From 2-02-FULL-66-14 sp964651335 (lineage in GTDB: Bacteria > Pseudomonadota > Gammaproteobacteria > Burkholderiales > SG8-39), in assembly GCA_964651335.1 (NCBI GenBank), contig CAZYVT010000013.1:1-64000 (forward strand): a DNA stretch of 64,000 bases. Reading direction: 5' to 3'. The notes under the pieces were generated by a model that was not told where the DNA came from, did not search any database, and saw only the letters and a program-made list of their open reading frames with translations. A program made the position numbers and the translations under genes. How positions within the stretch are numbered: position 1 is the stretch's first letter; every line of letters begins with the position of its first letter. This document shows positions 1-8,925 of this stretch, piece after piece.

Positions 1-1079
1 CTCAGCCACTCGTGGAAGTGCAGCTCGGCGTCCTCCATGGGCGACTGGTAGGGGCCGGCGTCATCCAGGCCCTGCTCGTACAGCGCGCGCCGCCCGCGCT
101 CCATGCGCAAGCACAGGACCGCATCTTCTTCCGCCGTCTCGGTGTAAGCGGCCTGCTGTGCCTCGACGAACCCGCGCTCGAACAGCGCGATCTCCTCGGG
201 GTAGTAGAACTCGACCACGTTGGTGGTGTTCTGCGGGCCGCGCGGGAGCACCTGAGAGACCACGAGCACGTTCGGGTACCACTCGAGCGTGACGTTCGGG
301 TAGTACGTCATCCACAGCGCGCCGTACTTCGGAGCGCTGCCATCCAGGAATTTCAGGCACGCCTCGTGCCAGCGCCAGTACACCGGCGTACCCGGCTTTG
401 CAAGCGCGTTCTTCGCCGCGACGATCTGCACCGACCACTCGGCGCCGAACGCATAGCGGAAGTTGCTGCAATCGGTGAAGTTGCCCAGGCCGGGATGGAA
501 CGGATCGACGTGATACAGCTCGAGGTACACTTCGAGAAAGGTCTTCCAGTTGAACGGGTACTCCTCGGCCACGACGCGGTCGAGCAGGTAGCCGGAGAAA
601 TCGAAATCCGCGCCGACCGGCAGCCCGGCGAGGTCGGCGTGCGGATCGCGGGTTCCGGCAAAAAGCAGCCCGTTCCAGTTCTGGAGCGGTGTTGAGCGCA
701 GCTTCACACACGGACTCTCCGGAAAATGCGGCGCACCGAGCAATTCGCCCTTCATGTCGTATGTCCAGCGGTGCAACGGGCAAACGATGCTTTCCGCGTT
801 GCCGCGGCCTTCGAGCATGACCGCCTGCCGGTGCCTGCAGACGTTGGAAAGAAGCTCTACGCCGGAACCGTTGCGCACCAGCATCTTTGCGTGGTCCATC
901 CAGGCGAGGGTCTGGTAGTCGCCGACATTCGGAACCATGACCTCATGCCCAACGTAGTTCGGTCCGGGGTCGAACAGCAGCTTTTTCTCGAGCGCAAAGA
1001 TCGCAGGGTCGAAGTACCATGACACCGGCGGCTGGCACCGCGTTGCTCTGCGCTGTCGTGACGTTGCAAGGTTGGACAT
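1..1079 (-). CDS. Rieske 2Fe-2S aromatic-ring-hydroxylating oxygenase alpha subunit (3' end outside window)
   Basis: Large subunit of a Rieske non-haem iron oxygenase, the family that hydroxylates aromatic rings or quaternary amines using electrons from a reductase. About 359 codons are visible and the C-terminus lies beyond the left edge. The start was taken at the ATG at 1079, which reads MSNLATSRQR; the homologous part begins near WYFDPAIFALEK. The Rieske site is C81-R-H83 with C100-P-L-H103. The mononuclear iron site is around NWKTFLEVYLELYHVDPFH, where H190 and H195 are the probable iron ligands. No beta subunit or ferredoxin reductase gene is visible. It is divergent from xseB across about 100 bp. 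The substrate cannot be inferred. The family assignment is firm. Confidence 0.88.
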   Translation of the reverse strand, partial: MSNLATSRQRRATRCQPPVSWYFDPAIFALEKKLLFDPGPNYVGHEVMVPNVGDYQTLAWMDHAKMLVRNGSGVELLSNVCRHRQAVMLEGRGNAESIVCPLHRWTYDMKGELLGAPHFPESPCVKLRSTPLQNWNGLLFAGTRDPHADLAGLPVGADFDFSGYLLDRVVAEEYPFNWKTFLEVYLELYHVDPFHPGLGNFTDCSNFRYAFGAEWSVQIVAAKNALAKPGTPVYWRWHEACLKFLDGSAPKYGALWMTYYPNVTLEWYPNVLVVSQVLPRGPQNTTNVVEFYYPEEIALFERGFVEAQQAAYTETAEEDAVLCLRMERGRRALYEQGLDDAGPYQSPMEDAELHFHEWL

Positions 1080-1182
1080 GGCTGATCGCGGATCGCAGAA
1101 ATGGCCCTAAGGGCCTAAAAAGGCACGCATTTTATCGCAGCCAGCCTTTGACCGGGCAACCTCCCTCCGGTAAGGTCTGCAT

Positions 1183-1458
1183 ATGCGCAAGTTACCTCGC
1201 GAAAGCGTGCCGGGCGACGCCAAATCCGCCGCTGAGCTGACCTTCGAGAAGGCGCTCGCGGAGTTGGAGCGGATCGTCGGCCGCATGGAAAGCGGCGAGC
1301 TGTCGCTCGAACAGGCGCTCGCCTCGCACAAACGCGGCCTGGAGCTGGCGAAGTTCTGCCAGGGACGGCTCGAGGCGGCACAGCAGCAGGTTCAGGTGCT
1401 CGAGGGCGAAGTGCTCAAGCCGCTCGCCGCCGCGTCGGAAGCCAATGAAGATGAATGA
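1183..1458 (+). CDS. xseB: Exodeoxyribonuclease VII small subunit
   Basis: Small subunit of exonuclease VII, which binds the large subunit XseA and degrades single-stranded DNA to acid-soluble oligonucleotides. The product has 91 residues, slightly longer than usual because of an N-terminal tail before the conserved helical hairpin (FEKALAELERIVGRMESGEL, then SLEQALASHKRGLEL). The 3' end overlaps the ispA start by 14 bp. The xseB-ispA-dxs order is a common proteobacterial arrangement and supports the call. xseA is not in the window. Confidence 0.95.
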   Translation: MRKLPRESVPGDAKSAAELTFEKALAELERIVGRMESGELSLEQALASHKRGLELAKFCQGRLEAAQQQVQVLEGEVLKPLAAASEANEDE

Positions 1459-2374
1459 CTTCGGCACCCCGGCGTCGGCCGCGGCAGTTCCCTTTTCCGC
1501 GTGGATGGGCACGGTCCAGGCGCGCATGGAACAGGTGATCGCTCGCCTCATGGCCGGGCCGGGAATTGCTCCGGCAGCGCTGCACGGGGCAATGCGATAC
1601 GCGACGCTGGAGGGCGGCAAGCGTGTGCGGCCGCTGCTGTGCTTTGCCGCGGGCGAGGTGGCCGGCGCCGCCGCCGAACGGCTGGAGGTGGCGGCATCCG
1701 CGGTCGAGATGATCCACGCCTATTCGCTGGTGCACGACGACATGCCGTGCATGGATAACGATGTGCTCAGGCGCGGCAAGCCCACGGTGCATGTCGAGTA
1801 TGACGAGGCGACCGCGCTGCTCGTGGGCGATGCGCTGCAGTCGCTCGCGTTCCAGGTGCTCGCCGAGCACCGGCTGGCGGACGATCCCATGGTGCAGCTC
1901 GAGATGGTGAAGACGCTCGCGGTCGCATCCGGATCGCGCGGCATGGCTGGAGGGCAGCAGATCGACCTCGAATCGACCGGCAAGCCTCTCATGCTTCCCG
2001 AGCTGAAGTTCATGCACATCCGCAAGACCGGCGCCCTGATTCGTGCGGCGGTGATGCTCGGCGCGTCATGCGGTGCGCCACTCGCGCCGGATGAGCGCGC
2101 ACGGCTTGACCGCTACGTCCACTGCATCGGGCTTGCGTTCCAGGTCGTGGACGACGTACTGGACGCCGAGGCGACCACGGCGACGCTCGGCAAGACGGCC
2201 GGGAAGGACTCGAAGCAGGGCAAACCCACCTTCGTCTCGGCAATGGGCGTGGCGGACGCAAGGCGGTTTTCCGACGAGCTGCGGCGCGAGTCGCACGCCG
2301 CGCTTGCAGTGTTCGGCGCGCGCGCGCGGCGCCTGGGCGAGCTGGCGGATTTCATCGTGCTGAGGAAATTCTGA
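1445..2374 (+). CDS. ispA: Farnesyl/polyprenyl diphosphate synthase
   Basis: Condenses IPP with DMAPP and GPP to form farnesyl diphosphate in the cytoplasm, for quinone and undecaprenyl-phosphate synthesis. Length is 309 residues, typical of short-chain trans-prenyltransferases. The first Asp-rich motif is D98-D99-M-P-C-M-D104 (the bacterial form with two extra residues). The second is D236-D237-V-L-D240. The GGKRVRP substrate loop lies at about 57-63. The start at 1445 overlaps xseB; the internal ATG at 1505 (MGTVQARMEQ) is an alternative. The stop overlaps the dxs start as ATGA-like coupling. It works directly downstream of Dxs, the next gene. Confidence 0.95.
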   Translation: MKMNDFGTPASAAAVPFSAWMGTVQARMEQVIARLMAGPGIAPAALHGAMRYATLEGGKRVRPLLCFAAGEVAGAAAERLEVAASAVEMIHAYSLVHDDMPCMDNDVLRRGKPTVHVEYDEATALLVGDALQSLAFQVLAEHRLADDPMVQLEMVKTLAVASGSRGMAGGQQIDLESTGKPLMLPELKFMHIRKTGALIRAAVMLGASCGAPLAPDERARLDRYVHCIGLAFQVVDDVLDAEATTATLGKTAGKDSKQGKPTFVSAMGVADARRFSDELRRESHAALAVFGARARRLGELADFIVLRKF

Positions 2375-4296
2375 TGTCGTCGATCACCGGCGCATCCGGC
2401 GAGCTGCCGCACGGGGAGCTGCCTGACGCATTGCGCGACTACAATCCGTTCATGTATGAACTGCTGAAGACGGTCAACGACCCTTCAGAGCTGCGCAAGC
2501 TCGACCGCAGGCAATTGCAACGACTCGCCGACGAACTGCGCGCGTTCGTGCTCGACTCGGTGTCGAAAACGGGCGGACATCTCTCCTCCAACCTCGGCAC
2601 GGTCGAACTCACGATCGCGTTGCACTACGTGTTTGAAACCCCCGAGGACCGCATCGTCTGGGACGTGGGGCATCAAACCTATCCGCACAAGATCCTCACC
2701 GGCCGGCGCGAGCGGATGACGACCCTGCGCCAGCTTGGTGGAGTTTCCGGGTTCCCTCGCCGCAGCGAATCGGCCTATGACACCTTCGGTACGGCACACT
2801 CCTCGACCTCGATCTCCGCGGCGCTCGGGATGGCGGTCGCGGCGAAAACCAAGGGCGAGAAGCGGCGCTGCATCGCCGTGATTGGCGATGGCGCCATGTC
2901 CGCCGGCATGGCGTTCGAGGCGCTGAACAACGCCGGCGCGATGGACGTGGACCTGCTAGTGGTCCTGAACGACAACGAGATGTCGATCTCGCGGCCGGTC
3001 GGGGCGCTCACCAATTACCTGGCGCGGCTGCTTTCGGGCCGGATCTACGACACCGCCAAGCGCGCGAGCGAGCACCTACTCAAGCGCGTGCCCGGGATGC
3101 TCGAGCTCGCCCGGCGCGCCGAAGAGCACGTCAAGGGCATGGTCACGCCCGGGACGCTGTTCGAGGAATTCGGTTTCAACTACCTCGGCCCGATCGACGG
3201 CCACGACCTGGACGCGCTGATTCCGACGCTCGCCAACATCCGCAAACTCTCCGGGCCGCAGTTCCTGCATGTAGTGACGCGCAAGGGACAGGGATACAAG
3301 CTCGCCGAGGAGGATCCGATCACGTATCACGGACCCGGCAAGTTCGACCCCGGAGAAGGGATCAAGCAGGCGGTCGCAGGCAAACCCACGTATTCGCAGG
3401 TCTTCGGCGATTGGCTATGCGACATGGCAAGGCTCGACGAGCGCCTGGTCGCGATCACGCCGGCCATGCGCGAAGGCTCGGGCATGGTGCGCTTTTCGGA
3501 GGAATTCCCGCAGCGCTATTTCGACGTTGCGATCGCCGAGCAGCACGCGGTGACCTTTGCCGCGGGACTTGCCTGCGAGGGATTGAAGCCGGTCGTGGCG
3601 ATCTACTCGACGTTCCTGCAACGCGGCTACGACCAATTGATCCACGACGTCGCGGTTCAGAACTTGCCGGTGTTGTTCGCGCTGGACCGCGGAGGGCTCG
3701 TCGGCGGCGACGGCCAGACGCACAACGGAGCCTTCGATTACGCCTATCTTCGAACGGTGCCGAACGTCACGGTGATGGCGCCCGCGGACGAGCGCGAGTG
3801 CCGTCAGATGCTGTACACCGGCTTCCAGTTGAACGGCCCCGCGGCGGTGCGCTACCCGCGCGGCAGCGGTCCCGGCGTCGCGGTCGAAAAAGAGATGCGC
3901 GCGTTGCCGGTCGGCAAGGGAGAGATCCGGCGCCGCGGCCGGCGCATCGCGATCCTCGCGTTCGGCAGCATGCTGAAGCCCGCGCTGGAAGCGGCCGAGT
4001 CGCTCGACGCCACGGTTGCGAACATGCGCTTCGTCAAGCCGCTCGACGTCGAGCTGGTGAGGTCGCTCGCCGCAGATCACGCGCTGCTCGTGACGGTGGA
4101 AGAACACCAGGTGATGGCAGGCGCGGGCGCCGCGGTGTGCGAGGCGCTCAACGCGGCCGGCGCCGAAAGGCGGGTGCTCCTGCTCGGGCTTCCCGACCGC
4201 TTCGTCGAGCACGGAGACCCGGCGAAACTGCTCGCTTCGGTCGGTCTCGACGCTGCCGGAATCGAAAGGTCGATCCGCGCAGCGAACCCCGGGTAA
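2374..4296 (+). CDS. dxs: 1-deoxy-D-xylulose-5-phosphate synthase
   Basis: First enzyme of the MEP isoprenoid pathway. It condenses pyruvate and glyceraldehyde-3-phosphate with thiamine diphosphate. Length is 640 residues, normal for the family. The ThDP-binding motif includes VIGDGAMSAGMAFEALNNAG. The central transketolase pyrimidine-binding domain has the conserved acidic stretch VAIAEQHAVTFAAGL. The segment ALDRGGLVGGDGQTHNG carries DRGG where many homologues have DRAG. The gene is translationally coupled to ispA, so precursor supply and chain elongation are co-expressed. ispH, the last enzyme of the same pathway, lies at about 23.1 kb. Confidence 0.97.
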   Translation: MSSITGASGELPHGELPDALRDYNPFMYELLKTVNDPSELRKLDRRQLQRLADELRAFVLDSVSKTGGHLSSNLGTVELTIALHYVFETPEDRIVWDVGHQTYPHKILTGRRERMTTLRQLGGVSGFPRRSESAYDTFGTAHSSTSISAALGMAVAAKTKGEKRRCIAVIGDGAMSAGMAFEALNNAGAMDVDLLVVLNDNEMSISRPVGALTNYLARLLSGRIYDTAKRASEHLLKRVPGMLELARRAEEHVKGMVTPGTLFEEFGFNYLGPIDGHDLDALIPTLANIRKLSGPQFLHVVTRKGQGYKLAEEDPITYHGPGKFDPGEGIKQAVAGKPTYSQVFGDWLCDMARLDERLVAITPAMREGSGMVRFSEEFPQRYFDVAIAEQHAVTFAAGLACEGLKPVVAIYSTFLQRGYDQLIHDVAVQNLPVLFALDRGGLVGGDGQTHNGAFDYAYLRTVPNVTVMAPADERECRQMLYTGFQLNGPAAVRYPRGSGPGVAVEKEMRALPVGKGEIRRRGRRIAILAFGSMLKPALEAAESLDATVANMRFVKPLDVELVRSLAADHALLVTVEEHQVMAGAGAAVCEALNAAGAERRVLLLGLPDRFVEHGDPAKLLASVGLDAAGIERSIRAANPG

Positions 4297-4308
4297 CTTG
4301 GCCGGCGA

Positions 4309-4314
4309 TATAAT
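4309..4314 (+). promoter_or_regulatory. Probable -10 box upstream of folE2
   Basis: A perfect TATAAT lies in the 87-bp gap between dxs and folE2, 70 bp before the folE2 ATG. No convincing -35 hexamer is seen at 16-18 bp spacing, so an activator or an extended -10 may be involved. It suggests that folE2 can be transcribed separately from dxs. No Zur-type palindrome was seen, although FolE2 is zinc-regulated in some bacteria. Confidence 0.4.
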
Positions 4315-4383
4315 TCACGGCATGCGGGTTGGACCGGACGCAAGGCGCCGGTCATCCCGCCTCGGAATGCGAGACCTCGCGTC

Positions 4384-5187
4384 ATGAAAGCCAAAGACCT
4401 CCACCACATCCCCGACGTCCAGAACCTGCCGGATTCGCGCCAGCTCGCCATCGACAAGGTGGGGATCAAGGCGATCCGCCATCCCATGCGCATCCAGGAA
4501 CGCTCCGGAGAGGTGCAGCACACGATCGCCAGCTTCAACATGTACGTCGGGCTGCCGCACCATTTCAAGGGCACGCACATGTCGAGGTTCGTCGAGATCC
4601 TCAGTGCGCACGAACGCGAGATCACCGTGGAATCGTTTCAGGTGATGTTGCGCGAGATGGTCGAGAAGCTCGAGGCCGAAGAGGGCCACATCGAGATGAC
4701 CTTCCCGTACTTCATCGAGAAATCGGCGCCGGTGTCGGGCGTCAGGAGCCTGATGGACTACGAGATCACGTTCGTCGGCGGGATCTGCAGGGGCAGGCAG
4801 AGCTTCGCTCTCAAGGTACTCGTGCCGGTAACCAGCCTGTGTCCCTGCTCGAAGAAGATCTCCGAGCGCGGGGCGCACAATCAGCGCTCGCACGTCACGG
4901 TGACCTGCCGCATCAACTCGTTCGTCTGGATCGAGGAGATCGTGGACCTCGTCGAGAAGCAGGGCTCGAGCGAGCTGTACGGCCTGCTCAAGCGTCCGGA
5001 CGAGAAATTCGTCACCGAACGCGCCTTCGACAACCCGAAGTTCGTCGAGGACATGGTGCGCGACGTTGCCGCCGTGCTCAATCTCGACGAGCGCATCGAA
5101 GCCTACGTGGTCGAGTCGGAGAACTTCGAATCGATCCACAACCATTCCGCCTACGCTCTCATCGAACGCGACAAGAAGGCTCGTTAG
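4384..5187 (+). CDS. folE2: GTP cyclohydrolase FolE2 (type IB)
   Basis: Converts GTP to 7,8-dihydroneopterin triphosphate, the first step of folate and queuosine precursor synthesis. This is the COG1469 family, which tolerates metals other than zinc. Length is 267 residues. The metal-ligand region is visible as VTSLCPCSKKISERG with C153 and C155, and the C-terminal part ends NHSAYALIE. It begins 87 bp after dxs. The reading frame overlaps the possible longer N-terminus of the next gene. No canonical folE is in the window. Confidence 0.95.
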   Translation: MKAKDLHHIPDVQNLPDSRQLAIDKVGIKAIRHPMRIQERSGEVQHTIASFNMYVGLPHHFKGTHMSRFVEILSAHEREITVESFQVMLREMVEKLEAEEGHIEMTFPYFIEKSAPVSGVRSLMDYEITFVGGICRGRQSFALKVLVPVTSLCPCSKKISERGAHNQRSHVTVTCRINSFVWIEEIVDLVEKQGSSELYGLLKRPDEKFVTERAFDNPKFVEDMVRDVAAVLNLDERIEAYVVESENFESIHNHSAYALIERDKKAR

Positions 5188-5209
5188 CCTTGCGCTCGCC
5201 TGGCTCGGC

Positions 5210-5890
5210 ATGAGCGGCGCCGGCGCGCAGGACTTTTCGGCGCAGCGTGCGCGGCTGGTCGCCGAGGTGGACGCGATGTACGCGGAGACGCGCGCCGAGA
5301 CCGGGCTTGCGGCGATGGCGCCGAGCGTGCGCGCGGCGCTCGGCAAAGTGGAGCGCCACCGCCTGGTGCCGCCCGGCCAGGTTCCCCTGGCCTACCGCAA
5401 CCATCCGCTGCCGATCGGCCACGGGCAGACGATCTCGCAGCCCTACATCGTCGCGCTTTCGGCCGACCTGATTGCACCGCAGCCGCATCACGTCGTGCTC
5501 GAAGTCGGCACCGGGTCGGGCTATCAGGCCGCAGTGCTCGCCGAGATCGTGCAGCAGGTCTATACGATCGAGATCGTGGAAGCGCTCGGCCGCGAAGCCG
5601 CGTCGCGCCTCGCAGCGCTCGGTTATCGGAACGTCGAAGTGCGGATTGGAGACGGCTACCAGGGCTGGCCCGAGAAGGCGCCCTTTGACGGCATCGTGGT
5701 CACTGCCGCGGCGCCGCGCGTGCCGCAGGCGCTCGTCGAGCAGCTCAAGCCGGGCGGCAGGATGGTGGTTCCCGTGGGCGAGCGCTGGGAGGTGCAGCAG
5801 CTGCTGCTCGTGACCAAGGACGCGAACGGCAGGATCGGGCAGAAGAACGTGCTGCCGGTCCGGTTCGTGCCGCTGGTGCCGGGGCGTTAG
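5210..5890 (+). CDS. pcm: Protein-L-isoaspartate O-methyltransferase, possibly exported
   Basis: Methylates isoaspartyl residues in damaged proteins using S-adenosylmethionine. The SAM-binding motif I is VLEVGTGSGYQAA; a second motif, GGRMVVPVG, follows. The ATG at 5210 gives 226 residues. However, the same open frame extends upstream to a TTG at 5066, inside folE2, and the codons just before the ATG read RRLVSLALAWLGMSGAGAQ. That is a convincing Sec signal sequence with an A-x-A-Q|D-like cleavage site. The true start is therefore unresolved: no ATG, GTG or TTG precedes the basic residues except the TTG at 5066. The methyltransferase call is certain; the cellular location is an inference. Confidence 0.85.
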   Translation: MSGAGAQDFSAQRARLVAEVDAMYAETRAETGLAAMAPSVRAALGKVERHRLVPPGQVPLAYRNHPLPIGHGQTISQPYIVALSADLIAPQPHHVVLEVGTGSGYQAAVLAEIVQQVYTIEIVEALGREAASRLAALGYRNVEVRIGDGYQGWPEKAPFDGIVVTAAAPRVPQALVEQLKPGGRMVVPVGERWEVQQLLLVTKDANGRIGQKNVLPVRFVPLVPGR

Positions 5891-5912
5891 AATCGCCGCA
5901 AAGGAGGCCGTC

Positions 5913-6914
5913 ATGAGGATCGTCGCCGCGTTCGTGGTCATGCTCGCCCTTGCAGCAAACGCCCATGGTCAATCGACGCTGGATGCGGTCAAGTCGAAGG
6001 GCTTCGTGCAGTGCGGCGTGAACACCGGCCTCGCCGGCTTCTCGCAGCCCGACTCGAAAGGCGTGTGGCGCGGCATCGACGTGGACGTGTGCCGCGCGGT
6101 CGCGGCCGCCGTGTTCGGCGACGCGAACAAGGTGCGCTATACGCCGCTCACGGCGCAGCAGCGCTTCACGGCGCTGCAATCGGGCGAGGTCGACCTCCTG
6201 TCGCGCAACACGACCTGGACGATCACGCGCGACACCAGTCTCGGGCTCAATTTCGTCGGCGTCAACTTCTACGACGGCCAGGGCTTCATGGTGCCGAAGA
6301 AGCTCGGCGTGAAAAGCGCCACGCAGTTGAACGGCGCGACCGTGTGCGTGCAGCCCGGAACGACGACCGAGCTCAACCTCGCCGACTACTTCCGCGCCAG
6401 CAAGATGAGCTTCAAGCCGGTCGTGATCGAAAAACTGGAGGAAGTGCTGAACGCGTATTTCTCCGGGCGCTGCGACGTGTTCACGACCGACGTTTCCGGG
6501 CTGGTGAGCGTGCGCGGCTCGCGCGCGCAGAATCCCGCCGACCACGTCATCCTGCCCGAGGTGATCTCCAAGGAGCCCCTGGGTCCGGCGGTGCGGCACG
6601 GCGACGACAAGTGGTTCGACGTCGTGAAGTGGTCGCTGTTCGCGACCATCGAGGCCGAGGAGATGGGACTCACCTCGAAGACGATCGAGCCGGCGCTGGC
6701 GAGCAAGGATCCGGCAGTGCAGCGCTTCGTCGGCGCGAGCGGCGACATCGGCAAGATGCTCGGCCTCGACAACCGGTGGGCGTACAACATCGTCAAGCAG
6801 GTCGGCAACTACGGCGAGTCGTTCGACGCGCACCTCAAGCCGCTCGGGTTCGAGCGCGGGATCAACCGGCTCTGGACCCAGGGCGGCCTGATGTACGCGC
6901 CGCCCATTCGTTGA
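5913..6914 (+). CDS. Amino-acid ABC transporter, periplasmic substrate-binding protein (AapJ-like)
   Basis: Family 3 solute-binding protein, 333 residues, which captures polar L-amino acids for the two permeases encoded next. The signal peptide is MRIVAAFVVMLALAANAHGQ. The mature start resembles AapJ/BztA (TLDAVKSKGFVQCGVNTGL, then GVWRGIDVDVCRAVAAAVFG). A very strong ribosome-binding site, AAAGGAGG, lies just upstream at about 5900-5907, fitting the high expression usual for binding proteins. The stop codon overlaps the TTG start of the first permease. Confidence 0.92.
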   Translation: MRIVAAFVVMLALAANAHGQSTLDAVKSKGFVQCGVNTGLAGFSQPDSKGVWRGIDVDVCRAVAAAVFGDANKVRYTPLTAQQRFTALQSGEVDLLSRNTTWTITRDTSLGLNFVGVNFYDGQGFMVPKKLGVKSATQLNGATVCVQPGTTTELNLADYFRASKMSFKPVVIEKLEEVLNAYFSGRCDVFTTDVSGLVSVRGSRAQNPADHVILPEVISKEPLGPAVRHGDDKWFDVVKWSLFATIEAEEMGLTSKTIEPALASKDPAVQRFVGASGDIGKMLGLDNRWAYNIVKQVGNYGESFDAHLKPLGFERGINRLWTQGGLMYAPPIR

Positions 6915-7867
6915 GTCCGCGGCGCACGCGGGCGATCGCGGCCCAGGCGGCACTCGCGGCCGCAGTGGCGCTCGTCGCCTGGTATTTCGTTTCCAACACC
7001 GCCTCCAACCTTGCAGCGCGCAACATCGCGAGCGGATTCGCGTTCCTCGCGCGCGAGGCCGGCTTCGAAATCGGCGAGACCACGTTCCTTGCCTACGGCG
7101 CCGCCGACAGCTACTTGCGGGCGCTGACGGTCGGGCTCGCCAATACCTTCCGCGTCGCGGCGATCGGCATTGTGCTGGTGACGTTGCTCGGTGCGTTGAT
7201 CGGACTGGCGCGCCTGTCACCCAACTGGCTGCTGGCCAGGCTCGCCGCCGGATACGTGGAGATCGTTCGCAACGTGCCGCTGCTGGTGCAGCTCTTTTTC
7301 TGGTACGTGCTGATCGCCGAGAACCTGCCCGGGCCGCGCCAGGCGCTCGAGCCCCTGCCGGGCGTGTTTCTCTCCAACCGCGGGATCGTCTTCCCGACGC
7401 CCTGGAGCGTTCCCATCCTGAGCGGATTCAACTTCGCCGGCGGAGTCGCGCTGACACCCGAGTTCGCGGCGCTGCTGACCGGCCTTGTCACCTACACCGC
7501 GGCGTTCGTCGCCGAGATCGTGCGTGCCGGGATCCTCGCGGTCAGCCGCGGCCAGGTCGAGGCGGCGTACGCGGTCGGCCTCACGCGGCGCGGCGCGCTC
7601 AGGCATGTGATCGTTCCGCAGGCCCTGCGCCTGATCGTGCCGCCGATGACCAGCCAGTACCTCAATCTCACCAAGAACAGTTCGCTCGCAGTGGCGATCG
7701 GCTACCCGGACCTGGTCTCGATCGCCAACACCACGATGAATCAGACCGGGCAGGCGATCGAGGGGATCGCGATCATCATGGCCGTCTATCTGACGATCAG
7801 CCTCGCGATCTCGGCGCTCATGAATTGGTACAACGCGCGCTTCGCCCTCAAGGGGGGGCATGCGTGA
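6911..7867 (+). CDS. Amino-acid ABC transporter permease (AapQ-like)
   Basis: Inner-membrane permease of the polar amino-acid uptake family, 318 residues. I chose the TTG at 6911, which overlaps the upstream stop codon in TTGA, because the membrane-protein sequence (SPRRTRAIAAQ, then AALAAAVALVAWYF) begins there; the frame further upstream is an antisense-like shadow. The ABC-permease EAA loop reads AYAVGLTRRGALRHVIVPQA. A long periplasmic insertion between the first two transmembrane segments is typical of AapQ/BztB. It is coupled to the next permease by a GTGA overlap. Confidence 0.9.
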   Translation: MSPRRTRAIAAQAALAAAVALVAWYFVSNTASNLAARNIASGFAFLAREAGFEIGETTFLAYGAADSYLRALTVGLANTFRVAAIGIVLVTLLGALIGLARLSPNWLLARLAAGYVEIVRNVPLLVQLFFWYVLIAENLPGPRQALEPLPGVFLSNRGIVFPTPWSVPILSGFNFAGGVALTPEFAALLTGLVTYTAAFVAEIVRAGILAVSRGQVEAAYAVGLTRRGALRHVIVPQALRLIVPPMTSQYLNLTKNSSLAVAIGYPDLVSIANTTMNQTGQAIEGIAIIMAVYLTISLAISALMNWYNARFALKGGHA

Positions 7868-8925
7868 GGTGGGTTCGGCAGAATCTGTTCTCGAGCTGGA
7901 TCAGCGCCCTCGCCACGCTCTCGATCCTCTGGCTCGCCCTGAAGCTCGTGCCGGGGTTCGCCGACTGGGTGTTCGTGAACGCGATCTGGAGCGCCGCCGA
8001 TCCGCAGGCCTGCAGGGCCGCGAAGGGCGAGGGGGCCTGCTGGGCGTTCATCGCCGAGAAGCATCGCTTCATCATTTTCGGCACCTATCCGTTCGAGCAG
8101 CATTGGCGCCCGGCGGGCGGCATCGCTCTGCTGGTCGCGCTGTACCTGCTTTCGGCATGGCGCAGGTGCTGGAAGCCGTGGCTCGCACTCGTCTGGCTGG
8201 CCGGGCTCACGGCGGTCGGCACGCTGATGTGGGGCGGTGTCCTCGGCCTGCCCTACGTCGAGAATGAACGCTGGGGCGGGCTTGTGCTCACTCTGCTGCT
8301 GGCCACGTTCGGGCTCGCCTTCGCGTTCCCGCTCTCGATCCTGATCGCGCTCGGCCGCCGCTCGGAGATGCCGCTGGTCCGCGCGCTCTGCGTCGGCTAC
8401 ATCGAGCTCATCCGCGGCGTGCCGCTGATCTCGCTTCTTTTCATGGCCTCGGTGATGCTGCCGCTGTTCCTGCCCGAAGGGGTGAGCATCGACAAGCTGC
8501 TGCGCGCGCTGATCGCGATGATCCTGTTTGCGGCGGCCTACCTCGCCGAGGTGGTGCGCGGCGGTCTGCAGGCTGTCTCCCGCGGGCAGTACGAGCAGGC
8601 GGACGCGCTTGGCCTGCGCTACCGGCACAAGATGGGGTTGGTGATCCTGCCGCAAGCCCTGCGCGTCGCGATTCCGCCGCTCGTCAACACCTTCATCGGC
8701 TTCTTCAAGGACACTTCGCTCGTCGTGATCATCGGGCTGTTCGATCTGCTCACCGCGGTCAAGGTGTCGTTGCAGGAGCCGGCGTGGACCGGATTCGGCG
8801 TCGAGGCCTACCTGTTCGCCTCGGCCGTGTATTTCGTCTTTTGCTTCGCGATGTCGCGCTACAGCCAGGGGCTGGAACGCGAGTGGTCCCGCCATTCGGG
8901 AACAGCGTTCAAAACCGGCGCTTGA
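7864..8925 (+). CDS. Amino-acid ABC transporter permease (AapM-like)
   Basis: Second permease of the same importer, 353 residues. It starts at a GTG (7864) that overlaps the previous stop. The EAA loop is QADALGLRYRHKMGLVILPQ. The N-terminal extension with cysteines (ADPQACRAAKGEGACWAF) in the first periplasmic loop is seen in AapM/BztC-type permeases. The gene ends 17 bp inside the oppositely oriented protease gene. The ATPase normally encoded next (aapP/bztD) is missing here, so the importer must use an ATPase from elsewhere, or the operon is truncated. Confidence 0.9.
   Translation: MRWVRQNLFSSWISALATLSILWLALKLVPGFADWVFVNAIWSAADPQACRAAKGEGACWAFIAEKHRFIIFGTYPFEQHWRPAGGIALLVALYLLSAWRRCWKPWLALVWLAGLTAVGTLMWGGVLGLPYVENERWGGLVLTLLLATFGLAFAFPLSILIALGRRSEMPLVRALCVGYIELIRGVPLISLLFMASVMLPLFLPEGVSIDKLLRALIAMILFAAAYLAEVVRGGLQAVSRGQYEQADALGLRYRHKMGLVILPQALRVAIPPLVNTFIGFFKDTSLVVIIGLFDLLTAVKVSLQEPAWTGFGVEAYLFASAVYFVFCFAMSRYSQGLEREWSRHSGTAFKTGA

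Noticed and set aside
1101..1117. GGCCCTAAGGGCC palindrome between the Rieske gene and xseB as a terminator
   Set aside because: Only a 5-bp stem without a T-tract, in a divergent promoter region; too weak to call.
5745..7220. 491-codon minus frame opposite the amino-acid transporter
   Set aside because: Antisense shadow with no recognisable domain; both genes on the plus strand have clear motifs.
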